NCBI GenBank assembly: GCA_017505535.1
Contig: JAFVPD010000030.1
Location: forward strand, 124,001-188,000
Length of the DNA: 64,000 nucleotides
Source of the DNA: Muribaculaceae bacterium
GTDB lineage: Bacteria > Bacteroidota > Bacteroidia > Bacteroidales > Muribaculaceae
Reading direction: 5' to 3'
The notes below the pieces were generated by a model. The model was not told the origin of the DNA. It saw only the letters and a program-made list of their open reading frames with translations, and did not search any database. Positions within the stretch are counted from its first letter, which is position 1. Each line of letters opens with the position of its first letter. Both the position numbers and the translations under genes were made by a program. Below, piece after piece: positions 9,363 to 19,134 of the stretch.

Positions 9363-10673
9363 ATGAATATTGCAATTGTAGGTACCGGATATGTCGGATT
9401 AGTATCAGGTACATGTTTCGCAGAAGTTGGTATTGATGTTACATGCGTTGATATAGATGCCCAAAAGATTGAAAACCTAAAGCAAGGTATTATTCCTATT
9501 TATGAGCCAGGTCTTGATGAACTTGTTTGTCGAAATCAAAAAGAAGGGCGCTTACATTTCACGACAGATTTATCATCGTGTATCAACAACGTCGAAGTGG
9601 TATTCAGCGCAGTTGGGACTCCACCAGACGAAGATGGAAGTGCCGACTTAAAATATGTTCTTGAGGTTGCTCGTACTTTTGGGCAGAACATTAATAAATT
9701 TGCGATACTCGTTACAAAAAGTACAGTACCAGTAGGAACATCTAAGAAAATTAGAGCTGTTATTGAAGAGGAGCTCAAAAAGCGAGGCGTTAAAATTCCA
9801 TTTGAAGTAGCCTCTAACCCGGAATTCCTAAAAGAAGGTGCTGCAATCAAGGATTTCATGTCGCCAGATAGAGTCGTGATTGGCGTTGAAAGTGAGCGTT
9901 CACGTAAAGTAATGGAACGACTTTATCGCCCATTCTTGCTCAATAATTTCAGAGTAATATTCATGGATATTGCGTCAGCGGAGATGACTAAATATGCCGC
10001 TAACTCAATGCTTGCCACTCGCATCTCATTTATGAATGATATTGCTAATTTATGCGAGCTCGTTGGCGCAGATGTCAACATGGTGAGAAAAGGGATAGGC
10101 ACTGATATACGCATCGGCAATAAATTTCTTTATGCAGGTTGTGGTTATGGAGGATCTTGTTTCCCTAAAGATGTTAAGGCTCTCATACACACCGGTAAAG
10201 AACATGGCTACCACATGAGTATCATTGAAGCTGTAGAAAAAGTTAATGAGCAACAAAAAGAAGTTGTATTCAATAAATTAAAAAAAGCATTAAAAAACTT
10301 AAGCAATAAGCGCATCGCCATTTTGGGGTTAGCATTTAAGCCCGAAACAGACGACATGAGAGAAGCTCCGGCTTTAGTCGTAATAAATCGTCTTTTAGAA
10401 TCGGGAGCAGATGTGGTTGTGTATGATCCGGTTGCGATTGATGAGTGCAAACGTCGATTGGGCGATAAAGTTAAATACGCAAAAGACATGTATGATGCTG
10501 TTATCGATGCTGATGCGATAGCTTTGATTACCGAATGGAAACAATTCAGAGTGCCATCATGGAGCATCATCAAGAAGGCTATGCGTGGAAATATTATTGT
10601 TGACGGACGCAACATATATGACCCAACTGAATTGGCCGAAGAAGGGTTTGAATATCACTGCATTGGCAAATGA
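9363..10673 (+). CDS. ugd: UDP-glucose 6-dehydrogenase
   Basis: NAD-dependent enzyme that oxidises UDP-glucose twice to UDP-glucuronate, supplying an acidic sugar precursor. The 436-aa product has the Rossmann start MNIAIVGTGYVGLVSGTCFA, the catalytic Cys266 in GYGGSCFPKD, and the C-terminal Rossmann-like domain (KRIAILGLAFKPETDDMREA). Length is normal. It lies 15 bases after the acyltransferase gene and overlaps the next glycosyltransferase by 4 bases. It implies that the polysaccharide contains a uronic acid or a sugar derived from one. Confidence 0.95.
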   Translation: MNIAIVGTGYVGLVSGTCFAEVGIDVTCVDIDAQKIENLKQGIIPIYEPGLDELVCRNQKEGRLHFTTDLSSCINNVEVVFSAVGTPPDEDGSADLKYVLEVARTFGQNINKFAILVTKSTVPVGTSKKIRAVIEEELKKRGVKIPFEVASNPEFLKEGAAIKDFMSPDRVVIGVESERSRKVMERLYRPFLLNNFRVIFMDIASAEMTKYAANSMLATRISFMNDIANLCELVGADVNMVRKGIGTDIRIGNKFLYAGCGYGGSCFPKDVKALIHTGKEHGYHMSIIEAVEKVNEQQKEVVFNKLKKALKNLSNKRIAILGLAFKPETDDMREAPALVVINRLLESGADVVVYDPVAIDECKRRLGDKVKYAKDMYDAVIDADAIALITEWKQFRVPSWSIIKKAMRGNIIVDGRNIYDPTELAEEGFEYHCIGK

Positions 10674-11617
10674 AGTCACCTCTTGTCTCTATAATAATTC
10701 CGGTATATAATAACGAGAAAACTCTCGACAGAGCTATCAAGTCAGCGTTATCTCAATCCTATAAAAATACCGAAATAATTATTATTGATGACAACAGTAG
10801 TGATTCTTCAGCTCAAATATATAATAAATATAAGCCTTTAATACGGATTGAATCAAATAATCGTAATTTAGGGCTATATAATTGTCGCATTAATTCTCTA
10901 TCTTATGCCGGTGGAAGTTATATTGCATTTGTTGATGCCGATGATTGGTTAGATAGCCATGCAATTGAATCAGCAATTGAAACAGCATTGAAACTCAATG
11001 CTGATATCACTCAAATGAGAGTGACACGAAGAGTCTCTCAATGGAATATTCCAATTGGCTATAACAACAAATACGATGATACTCAAGCGCTTGAATCGTG
11101 CCTATACAATGATAAATTATTCCCGGTTTCATGTTGGGGTAAATTATATCGCACTTCTTTACTCAAAGGAATTGTATTCCCTCAGTTCAACCAATTTTGG
11201 GGTGAAGATAGAATTTTTAATTTAAATGCGATATATAAAGCGACAAAGATTGCCATATCCGAAAATAGTATATACAATTATCGTTGGGGGGGCTTATCAT
11301 ATACGCAATTGGAGCTAAACGATCTTGAACTATACAAGAATGTTTTCTTATTTAAATCAAACTGGGCAATAAAGAATAATTATCAAAATATTATTCATTT
11401 GATGCAAAGTGAATTAATTTCTTTATTGGAATATCACCTAAGGAGATTACTTGATTCAAATCGATTTTCAGACAACGAAATATTAAATTTCATCACAAGC
11501 GAACTCAATAACGAGTTCTGGGCTGATTTTAAAATAGATAAACCACACGATATATTCAATCGAAATAAGCACTCCCTCACCCGCAAATTAAAACGCATCA
11601 TTAAAAGTTTTTTGTAA
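10670..11617 (+). CDS. Glycosyltransferase family 2
   Basis: 315-aa GT-A enzyme, predicted to add one sugar to the lipid-linked repeat unit on the inner face of the cytoplasmic membrane. Visible signatures are the N-terminal SIIIPVYNNEKTLDRAIKSA, the nucleotide-binding region IIIDDNSSD and the metal-binding AFVDADDW at about residue 86. No transmembrane anchor is seen; the basic C-terminus could sit at the membrane. The start overlaps the ugd stop (ATGA). Donor and acceptor cannot be told from sequence. Confidence 0.9.
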   Translation: MKSPLVSIIIPVYNNEKTLDRAIKSALSQSYKNTEIIIIDDNSSDSSAQIYNKYKPLIRIESNNRNLGLYNCRINSLSYAGGSYIAFVDADDWLDSHAIESAIETALKLNADITQMRVTRRVSQWNIPIGYNNKYDDTQALESCLYNDKLFPVSCWGKLYRTSLLKGIVFPQFNQFWGEDRIFNLNAIYKATKIAISENSIYNYRWGGLSYTQLELNDLELYKNVFLFKSNWAIKNNYQNIIHLMQSELISLLEYHLRRLLDSNRFSDNEILNFITSELNNEFWADFKIDKPHDIFNRNKHSLTRKLKRIIKSFL

Positions 11618-11620
11618 TAG

Positions 11621-13060
11621 ATGTCAGAGTTTAAATCAAATGCTATAAACGCTACTCGTTGGCAGGCTGTCAATACGATTGGAGTTAATGCACTTCAATT
11701 TGTCTTTTCAGTGGTTTTAGCGCGACAAATTTTACCATCTAAATTTGGCATCTTTGCAATTATTCTAATTATTTGCACAATTGCTCAAACTATATCAAAT
11801 GGAGGGTTGAAAGAAGCATTGATCAGAAGAAAAGGATTAACTGATATTGATTTAAGTACTACGTTTCTATACAATGTCATCTCTTCAGTAATATTATACT
11901 CGGTAATATATCTAATTTCGCCTTATATTTCAATATATTTTAATGAGCCAGAATTAAATAAAGCGCTCCGTCTTACTGCAATTTCAATTCCAATTAATGC
12001 TTTTGCATTAGCTTTTGATGCAAAAATTGTACATTCACTTGATTTTAAGAAACTTTCAATCATCAATATAATATCGATATCTATATCAGGAATAATTAGT
12101 GTTATACTTGCCAAATATGGATATGGTATATGGGCATTAGTATTTCAATATATACTATCGGCAATACTGATATCAACGCTAACAATTGTTTTTTCTTCTC
12201 ACTATCCTAAGTTGCGTTTCTCTAATGCAAAATTTAAAGAACTATTTAATAATTATGGGTGTAAGTTGATGTACTCCAGCGTACTGAATACTATTTTTTC
12301 TCAAATATATTCTTTAATTACGGGTAAATTATGGAACACAACTCAGTTGGCATTTTATAGCAAAGCATCAAATCTTAGTGCGCAAAGTGTGCAGATACCA
12401 ACAACCATTATAGACACTATTTCTCTTCCGCTCTTGAGTAAAACACAAGATAATAACGATATTCTATACAAACGATATAGACAACTCATACAAGCATGTG
12501 CATTTACTTTATTCCCACTATGCCTTATTATTGGGGCTTTAGCTAAGCCTATAATCACGGTATTATTAACCGAAATGTGGATTGAATCATCTAAATATTT
12601 GCAGATATTAGTATTTGCATTCATGCTTTATCCTATTCATGCCCTGAACCTGAATCTTCTAAAAATTAAAGGTAGAAGCGATTTGATTTTTAAACTTGAA
12701 ATCATTAAAATTGCGTCAATTTTGTGTACGCTTGCTATTACTGTCTGGTTTGGTATTGAGGTTATGTGCGTGGGACAAATTATAGTATCATTTATAGCAT
12801 TAATTTGTAATACTCATTATACCGGCAAAATACTCAATCTTGGAATAAAACAACAACTTAAAGATATCACTCCGGCATTTACATTATCAATTATCACTTT
12901 TTCGATAACATATTTGATTACGGCGATGATTGAAAATAATTACTTAAGCTTAATACTTGGCTTAAGTGTTGCACTTTCAATATATTTCGGGTGTGCCAAA
13001 ATCTTTAAAATTGCAGGTTACAACGAATTCAAACTCCTTTTTTTAAAAAATGGAAAGTAA
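11621..13060 (+). CDS. wzx: Wzx-type polysaccharide flippase (MOP superfamily)
   Basis: 479-aa membrane protein with about 12-14 hydrophobic segments, related to the WzxC/polysaccharide-biosynthesis flippases. It should flip the undecaprenyl-linked repeat to the periplasmic face. The N-terminal NATRWQAVNTIGVNALQFVF and LARQILPSKFGIFAIILII fit the family. It lies 3 bases after a GT2 gene and overlaps the next gene by 11 bases. With the polymerase gene downstream, it marks this as a Wzx/Wzy-dependent locus. Confidence 0.85.
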   Translation: MSEFKSNAINATRWQAVNTIGVNALQFVFSVVLARQILPSKFGIFAIILIICTIAQTISNGGLKEALIRRKGLTDIDLSTTFLYNVISSVILYSVIYLISPYISIYFNEPELNKALRLTAISIPINAFALAFDAKIVHSLDFKKLSIINIISISISGIISVILAKYGYGIWALVFQYILSAILISTLTIVFSSHYPKLRFSNAKFKELFNNYGCKLMYSSVLNTIFSQIYSLITGKLWNTTQLAFYSKASNLSAQSVQIPTTIIDTISLPLLSKTQDNNDILYKRYRQLIQACAFTLFPLCLIIGALAKPIITVLLTEMWIESSKYLQILVFAFMLYPIHALNLNLLKIKGRSDLIFKLEIIKIASILCTLAITVWFGIEVMCVGQIIVSFIALICNTHYTGKILNLGIKQQLKDITPAFTLSIITFSITYLITAMIENNYLSLILGLSVALSIYFGCAKIFKIAGYNEFKLLFLKNGK

Positions 13061-14252
13061 GCCAAGAGTTCTCATTAATATGCATTACATGGAAATTGGT
13101 GGAGCAGAACGAGCTCTGCTCGGCCTACTTGATGCTATTAATACCGACAAAGTCAGTGTTGATTTATTTATTAATCAACACACAGGAGAATTCATGAAAT
13201 ATATACCTTCAAAAATCAATCTATTACCTGAGAATAGACGTTATTCAACATTAGAGCGTCCTATAATAGATATCGTTAAAGAAGGGCACATTGATATTGC
13301 GTTTGCGCGTATTCTTGCAAAAACTCATCATTGGCTACAGAAAAATTTAGGAAGGAAGAAATCAGATAAACCCGACTACACAATATTTCAATTAGTCGCC
13401 CAATATACGACTCCCCTACTTCCTTCATTGCATAAACTTGGGCAATATGATTTAGCAGTCAGTTTTCTTACACCTCACAATATAATTGCAAGGAAGGTTT
13501 TAGCTAAGAAGAAAATCGCGTGGATTCATACCGATTACTCCACTATTTCAATAAATCCTAAAATGGAATTGCCCATTTGGTCTTACTTTGATAAAATCAT
13601 TTCAATATCAGATGATGTTTCAACAGCATTCCTACAACAATTCCCAACATTAAATGACCGCATATATTTAATTGAAAATATAGTCTCAACAAATCTCATT
13701 AAAGAACAAGCAAATGAGTTTGAGCCAATAGAATATGAATCAGGCATAATTAACATATGCTCTATCGGAAGATTTTGTGAGCCAAAAAATTTCGAGAGTA
13801 TTCCGTTTATTGCTCAACATTTGCAGAAAAGAGGACTGAAATTTAAATGGTTTATTATTGGATTTGGAGATGATTCTACAATTAAACATAATATTAAAGC
13901 GACTGACACATCTGAATACGTAACTATTTTAGGGAAAAAGCCCAATCCATATCCTTACATATCCAAGTGTGACATATATGTTCAACCTTCTCTTTATGAG
14001 GGGAAATCCGTTGCTGTTAGAGAAGCTCAAGCACTAAATAAACCAGTAATAATAACTAATTATCCAACATCATCTTCACAAATAAACGATGGCATTGATG
14101 GCATCATTTGCCCAATTGACAACGAGTCCATAGCTTCTGCAATATATGAATTAGCTATGGATAAAGGCAAACAAGAATTAATAACTCAGAATCTTGCTTG
14201 CCAAAACGACCAACAAAATTCTGAAATTGATAAATTATATTCTTTGATATGA
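13050..14252 (+). CDS. Glycosyltransferase family 4 (GT-B)
   Basis: 400-aa retaining-type glycosyltransferase. The N-terminal domain carries the acceptor-side glycine-rich motif MEIGGAERALLGLL. The C-terminal half has IGRFCEPKNFESIPFIAQHL and the donor-site EX7E-like stretch YEGKSVAVREAQALNKPVI. It is soluble or membrane-associated. The ATG overlaps the flippase gene by 11 bases and the stop overlaps the next gene (ATGA), so translation is probably coupled. Donor sugar unknown. Confidence 0.9.
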   Translation: MESKPRVLINMHYMEIGGAERALLGLLDAINTDKVSVDLFINQHTGEFMKYIPSKINLLPENRRYSTLERPIIDIVKEGHIDIAFARILAKTHHWLQKNLGRKKSDKPDYTIFQLVAQYTTPLLPSLHKLGQYDLAVSFLTPHNIIARKVLAKKKIAWIHTDYSTISINPKMELPIWSYFDKIISISDDVSTAFLQQFPTLNDRIYLIENIVSTNLIKEQANEFEPIEYESGIINICSIGRFCEPKNFESIPFIAQHLQKRGLKFKWFIIGFGDDSTIKHNIKATDTSEYVTILGKKPNPYPYISKCDIYVQPSLYEGKSVAVREAQALNKPVIITNYPTSSSQINDGIDGIICPIDNESIASAIYELAMDKGKQELITQNLACQNDQQNSEIDKLYSLI

Positions 14253-14956
14253 TTCCCAAAGTCATTCATTATTGTTGGTTTGGACACAACAAATTGCCAA
14301 AATCAGCTATTAAATGCATTAATAGTTGGAGGAAATTCCTACCTGACTATGAAATAAAAGAATGGAACGAAGATAATTTTGACATTAATATTACACAATA
14401 TACTATAGACGCATACGAAGCTAAAAAATATGCATTTGTCAGTGACTATGCACGCATATGGATATTGTATCATTTTGGCGGAATATATTTTGACACCGAT
14501 GTAGAGTTAATAAGGCCTTTAAACACAATTTTGAATAACGGGCCTTTTATGGCTTGTGAAATCAATGGAGGGCACAATACTCACATTGCTGTAAATCCCG
14601 GATTAGGTCTTGCTTCAGAACCAAAGAATGATATATATGCTCAAATATTAAAAATATATCATAATTTGAACTTTTGGACTGATGAGCACAAAATCAATCT
14701 ATATGCAATAGTTAAAATTACAACTGACGTTCTCTCTCGCAATGGCTTAAAAAACTCATCATGCATACAACGTGTAGGAGATATATCAATTTATCCAGCT
14801 GAGTATTTTAATCCAATAAATAGTCTAACAGGAAGATGTAATTTAACTGAAAATACTGTTAGCATTCATTATTATACAAACTCATGGAGTTCTACTCTCT
14901 CAAAATTTAAAAATTTTGTCGGCAAAATAATCCGGCGACTTATTACTAAACGCTAA
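14249..14956 (+). CDS. DXD-type glycosyltransferase of the GT32/capsule-synthesis kind
   Basis: 235-aa protein with the family opening IPKVIHYCWFGHNKLPKSAI, then FVSDYARIWILYHFGGIYFD and the metal-binding DTD at about residues 86-88. These are hallmarks of the glycosyltransferase sugar-binding (DXD) family found in capsule loci. It is predicted to transfer one sugar of the repeat unit. It is coupled to the preceding GT4 gene by a 4-base overlap and lies 2 bases before the polymerase gene. Confidence 0.85.
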   Translation: MIPKVIHYCWFGHNKLPKSAIKCINSWRKFLPDYEIKEWNEDNFDINITQYTIDAYEAKKYAFVSDYARIWILYHFGGIYFDTDVELIRPLNTILNNGPFMACEINGGHNTHIAVNPGLGLASEPKNDIYAQILKIYHNLNFWTDEHKINLYAIVKITTDVLSRNGLKNSSCIQRVGDISIYPAEYFNPINSLTGRCNLTENTVSIHYYTNSWSSTLSKFKNFVGKIIRRLITKR

Positions 14957-14958
14957 AA

Positions 14959-16050
14959 ATGTTTCGCGAAATATTCTCAACTGAAATTTGGTTAACATCA
15001 ACTACCATAATCAGTCTATTATATGCTATATACATCATGTCCCTTAAAGATTCTCGATTTTTAAGAGGCAACAAAAATGTATTTTTCAGCTGTATAGTCT
15101 CTCTATTTGTTATCTTATATATAGGAACCAGACCTTTATGGTGCTATGCCGATACGGGGCTTTATACAATGATTTTTAATTTGGTTCAAACCGGGATATG
15201 GGAGTCACTCCCAAGTGACAATTCTGAACCGTTTTTCACTTTGATAGAGAACATTTGCATTCAAATGGCAAATGCGTCAACATGGCTATTAGTAATATCA
15301 ATATTCTATATCGTCGCAATGGTTTGGGCAGCATATAAGTGGCTTCCCCGCCATTTATTATTTACTATAGTCTTTCTATTTACAGCTTTCTCATTTTGGG
15401 GTTATGCAACAAATGGAATTAGACATGGTATGGCAACAAGTTTATCAATGCTTGGATTATCATTCCTAATGAGTAATCGACGCAACATCATCATCGGTTA
15501 CTCTCTATTAGTTGCAGCGACACTTACACACACATCTTGCGCACTTATACTAGCATCTGCCACTATAGCTCTATTTTATAATCAATTCTCCGTTTACTTT
15601 AAGATTTGGGCGATATGTATTGTAGTCTCTTTGATTTTTCAAGAACAAACAAAACAATTGTTTTCATTTATCATAGATGACAATCGCATGTCAAATTACT
15701 TAATCACCATGCAACAATCCTATGAGTTAGAATATGAATCGGGATATAGATGGGATTTCATTTTATATAGTTTCTTACCTATTATACTTGGGTGGTATAC
15801 GATAAAACGTGTTCATTCAGTTGATAAAATATATTTATTTATTCTAAATACGTACATTATCGCCAACTCATTTTGGGTACTGATAAACACCGCCGCGTTC
15901 TCAAATAGATTTGCATATCTTTCATGGTTTTTATATCCTATACTACTTGCCTATCCGTTGTGCACCTATAAAATTTTTAAGTCACAAAGTTTAACAAGTG
16001 GCGGTATTCTCATTTTATCATCATTGTTCACATACTTTATGCTATCATGA
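14959..16050 (+). CDS. wzy: EpsG/Wzy-type polysaccharide polymerase
   Basis: 363-aa multispanning membrane protein with about ten hydrophobic segments and a central polar region. The stretch FWGYATNGIRHGMATSLSML resembles the NxIRqgia motif of EpsG-like polymerases, and IGTRPLWCYADTGLYTMIF fits the periplasmic loop before it. It should join repeat units at the periplasmic face. It is the only polymerase candidate in the locus. Wzy proteins are very divergent, so the call rests on topology, the motif and context. Confidence 0.75.
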   Translation: MFREIFSTEIWLTSTTIISLLYAIYIMSLKDSRFLRGNKNVFFSCIVSLFVILYIGTRPLWCYADTGLYTMIFNLVQTGIWESLPSDNSEPFFTLIENICIQMANASTWLLVISIFYIVAMVWAAYKWLPRHLLFTIVFLFTAFSFWGYATNGIRHGMATSLSMLGLSFLMSNRRNIIIGYSLLVAATLTHTSCALILASATIALFYNQFSVYFKIWAICIVVSLIFQEQTKQLFSFIIDDNRMSNYLITMQQSYELEYESGYRWDFILYSFLPIILGWYTIKRVHSVDKIYLFILNTYIIANSFWVLINTAAFSNRFAYLSWFLYPILLAYPLCTYKIFKSQSLTSGGILILSSLFTYFMLS

Positions 16051-16931
16051 ACGGACCATTAATTACTGTATTCACTCCTGCATTCAATCGCGCGCACACA
16101 ATATGGCGCACCTATCAAAGTCTTTGCAGACAAACATGCAAGGACTTTATATGGATGGTAATTGATGATGGCTCTACTGATAACACCGCTGAATTAGTAC
16201 TTAAATGGAAAGAGAATTCTAAGTTTGAGATAATATATATTTATCAACAAAATCAGGGTATGCATGGCGCACATAATACGGCATATCAAAATATTACAAC
16301 AGAATTAAACGTTTGTATTGATTCAGACGACTATATGCCTGATGACGCAATAGAATTGATTACTAAGTTTTGGCGTAATAATGGCTCCGAAAAATATGCC
16401 GGAATAATCGGCTTAGATGTTGATCTTAATCAGCAAATTATTGGTACCGAGTTTCCCAATAATCTAAAGGAAACCACATTGACTGATTTTTATGCAAATG
16501 GTGGTAAGGGAGATAAAAAACTGGTCTATCGCACTGAGGTAATTAAAAAATACCCGGAATACCCTATATTTGATAAAGAAAAATACGTAGGTCTAGCCTA
16601 CAAATATATGCTCATAGACCAAAATTACACGTTGCTTACTATAAATAGACCTCTTGTCGTTGTAGAATATCAACAAGATGGGTCAAGCAACAACATGTTA
16701 CGTCAATATTGGAATAACCCAAAAGGGTTTGCGTTTTATAGAAAGACCGAGATGGTGTTGGCTCCAACATTAAAAAGGCGATTCATGTCGTGCATACACT
16801 ATGTAAGTAGTAGCATAATTTCTAAGAATAAAAATTTCATAAAAGAATCTCCTAAGAAATTGCTCACAATTCTATCTATATTACCGGGATTCGGCCTTTT
16901 CCTTTACATCAAATTCAAAATAAAACAATAA
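16047..16931 (+). CDS. Glycosyltransferase family 2
   Basis: 294-aa GT-A enzyme. Motifs are ITVFTPAFNRAHTIWRTYQS at the N-terminus, MVIDDGSTDNT, and the metal-binding CIDSDDYMPDD at about residue 90. The last about 35 residues are basic and hydrophobic, suggesting membrane contact. It overlaps the polymerase gene by 4 bases and shares one base with the following GT4 gene. It should add one residue to the repeat unit; specificity is unknown. Confidence 0.9.
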   Translation: MNGPLITVFTPAFNRAHTIWRTYQSLCRQTCKDFIWMVIDDGSTDNTAELVLKWKENSKFEIIYIYQQNQGMHGAHNTAYQNITTELNVCIDSDDYMPDDAIELITKFWRNNGSEKYAGIIGLDVDLNQQIIGTEFPNNLKETTLTDFYANGGKGDKKLVYRTEVIKKYPEYPIFDKEKYVGLAYKYMLIDQNYTLLTINRPLVVVEYQQDGSSNNMLRQYWNNPKGFAFYRKTEMVLAPTLKRRFMSCIHYVSSSIISKNKNFIKESPKKLLTILSILPGFGLFLYIKFKIKQ

Positions 16932-18007
16932 TGCGCATTTTACATGTTATAACATCTTTACGCACTGGTGGCGCAGAAAAATTACTTGTGGAAATGTTGC
17001 CGCGATTAAAGAATTATGGACATGAGGTTGATTTACTTCTGTTTGATGGGATCAATACTCCCCTATACTCTGAATTAAAATCACGAGGCATTAAAATTAA
17101 TTATTTATCGCTGAAAGGAAACGTATATAATCCCTATAATATCATTCGACTCCGAAAATATCTTAGAGGTTACGACATCATTCACACCCACAACACTGCT
17201 TGTCAATATTATGTTCCAATCGCTTTAGGAGCTAAACACCATACCATACTTATAACAACAGAGCATAATACTCATAATAGACGTCGGTCTATTTGGGGAT
17301 TTAAGATTCTTGATAAATTGATGTATAATAGATATAACCATATAATATCTATCTCACAAAAAGCAACAGACAACCTTAGTGATTATATTGGACATTCATA
17401 CAAGATAACGACTATAAATAATGGCATTGATTTATCTAAATTTTCCTCTGAATTATCTGCTCCAAATAAAGATGGAGAAATAATAGTGACTATGGTTGCA
17501 GCTTTCCGACCACAAAAGGATCATCAGACACTCATAAAAGCTATATCACTACTCCCTGACAATTATAAACTTTGGTTAGTTGGTGATGGCGCTTTGCGTC
17601 GTAAAATAGAACAAAACGTAAGAGATTTACGTATTTCAGACAAAGTTAAGCTATGGGGTAATAGAGATGATATTCCTTCACTTATGTCAGAATCTGACAT
17701 AATCGTACTATCTACACATTGGGAAGGTCTCAGCCTTGCTTCAATTGAAGCGATGGCTTCAGGTCGTCCATTTATTGGTAGCGATGTTGATGGCCTACAT
17801 GATGTAATCGCCGATGCCGGAATTTTATTCCCTCCAGGTAATGCTGAAATTTTGGCAAGTGAAATCAAAAGTCTGATAGAGAATCCCGAGAAATATAATC
17901 TAACTGTAAGGAAATGTCAGACTCGTGCTCAAGAATATAATATTGACAAAACTGTTGAAAAATACAATAAACTGTATATTGAAGTTCAACGCTCATTACA
18001 CAAATGA
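16931..18007 (+). CDS. Glycosyltransferase family 4 (GT-B)
   Basis: 358-aa enzyme beginning MRILHVITSLRTGGAEKLLV, the typical GT4 acceptor-domain glycine-rich start. The donor domain contains VTMVAAFRPQKDHQTLIKAI and THWEGLSLASIEAMASGRP, the EX7E region. Start and stop overlap the neighbouring genes (TAATG and ATGA). It is one of two GT4 enzymes in the locus and may catalyse any of several retaining transfers. Confidence 0.92.
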   Translation: MRILHVITSLRTGGAEKLLVEMLPRLKNYGHEVDLLLFDGINTPLYSELKSRGIKINYLSLKGNVYNPYNIIRLRKYLRGYDIIHTHNTACQYYVPIALGAKHHTILITTEHNTHNRRRSIWGFKILDKLMYNRYNHIISISQKATDNLSDYIGHSYKITTINNGIDLSKFSSELSAPNKDGEIIVTMVAAFRPQKDHQTLIKAISLLPDNYKLWLVGDGALRRKIEQNVRDLRISDKVKLWGNRDDIPSLMSESDIIVLSTHWEGLSLASIEAMASGRPFIGSDVDGLHDVIADAGILFPPGNAEILASEIKSLIENPEKYNLTVRKCQTRAQEYNIDKTVEKYNKLYIEVQRSLHK

Positions 18008-19098
18008 AAAAGCCTACCATCTCTATTGTTGCTAATTTTTATAATAGTCGCAAGTTTATTCCTAAACTTTTATATTCTATTTTTAATCAGACATTTAGAG
18101 ATTGGGAATTAATATGTATTGATGACTGCTCCCCTACCAATGATTTTGAATTAATAACATCCATCACTTCAAAAGAAGGATATGAACAGCAAGTAAAAGT
18201 TATTCGTAATAAAACTAATGTGGGAATCTCAAAGGCAAAACAAATTGGCATAGAGAATGCCCAAGGCTTATATATTACTTTTATTGATGGCGATGATTGG
18301 CTCGAAACTAAAGCATTGGAAGTAATGGTTACTCCTGCTTTAAAATATGACATAGATTATGTTATAATGAACTATTATAGACGATATCCGTTGGGGATTA
18401 AGCAACCAATAAATAACATTACAGATGAATATTTCAAGCCATTATTCCAACCTGAAATAAAAGATAAATATTTTATCTCTTTTTTCGGCATTAACAAAAT
18501 CAACGTTGCATATTGGGGTAAATTAATTAAAACAGATATTGTACGACAATCTGAATTTAAACATATAAATTATCCTATTGGAGAAGATCTGTTATTTAAT
18601 ATGTACATATTTCCACTTCTTCAATCAATGATGTTTGTAGATTACTATGGTTATAATTGGAGATTTGGAGGTATTACATCTTCTAAACATAATATAACTA
18701 AGACAAAAGAGATCATTGAGCACTTTGCTGAAATATACCGCATAAAACGAGATTTTGCAATAAAGCATAATTATACAAAAGCTGTTCTCCCAATGCTGAT
18801 AGAATTAAAGAATATATTATTAAATAATATTTCAGCTTTGTGCACGACTAAAAAAGTCAAGAGTGACGTTATAAGCTTGATCGACAATATAATATTATCT
18901 GAAAAATATAGTGATATAACTCAACTATTAAGCAATCCTCAGTATGCTGAAGATCCAATTGTTAAAGGCGTTTGCACTAAAGATGCTATGCTAATATATT
19001 CTACGTGTCACAAGTATTATAAACGTCAATGGAAACGCAGATTTTTGAAAAGTTTAATCCGATTCTTCAACTATCGAATAGGATTTATAGCTAATTAG
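18004..19098 (+). CDS. Glycosyltransferase family 2
   Basis: 364-aa GT-A enzyme with ISIVANFYNSRKFIPKLLYS at the N-terminus, CIDDCSPTNDF, and the metal-binding TFIDGDDWLET at about residue 95. The C-terminal 150 residues contain no further recognised domain. It is coupled to the previous GT4 by a 4-base overlap and followed by a 36-base gap that holds nothing obvious. Predicted to add one sugar of the repeat. Confidence 0.9.
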   Translation: MKKPTISIVANFYNSRKFIPKLLYSIFNQTFRDWELICIDDCSPTNDFELITSITSKEGYEQQVKVIRNKTNVGISKAKQIGIENAQGLYITFIDGDDWLETKALEVMVTPALKYDIDYVIMNYYRRYPLGIKQPINNITDEYFKPLFQPEIKDKYFISFFGINKINVAYWGKLIKTDIVRQSEFKHINYPIGEDLLFNMYIFPLLQSMMFVDYYGYNWRFGGITSSKHNITKTKEIIEHFAEIYRIKRDFAIKHNYTKAVLPMLIELKNILLNNISALCTTKKVKSDVISLIDNIILSEKYSDITQLLSNPQYAEDPIVKGVCTKDAMLIYSTCHKYYKRQWKRRFLKSLIRFFNYRIGFIAN

Positions 19099-19134
19099 CG
19101 ATAAATTTAACGTCAGAAATAGACCAATACATTT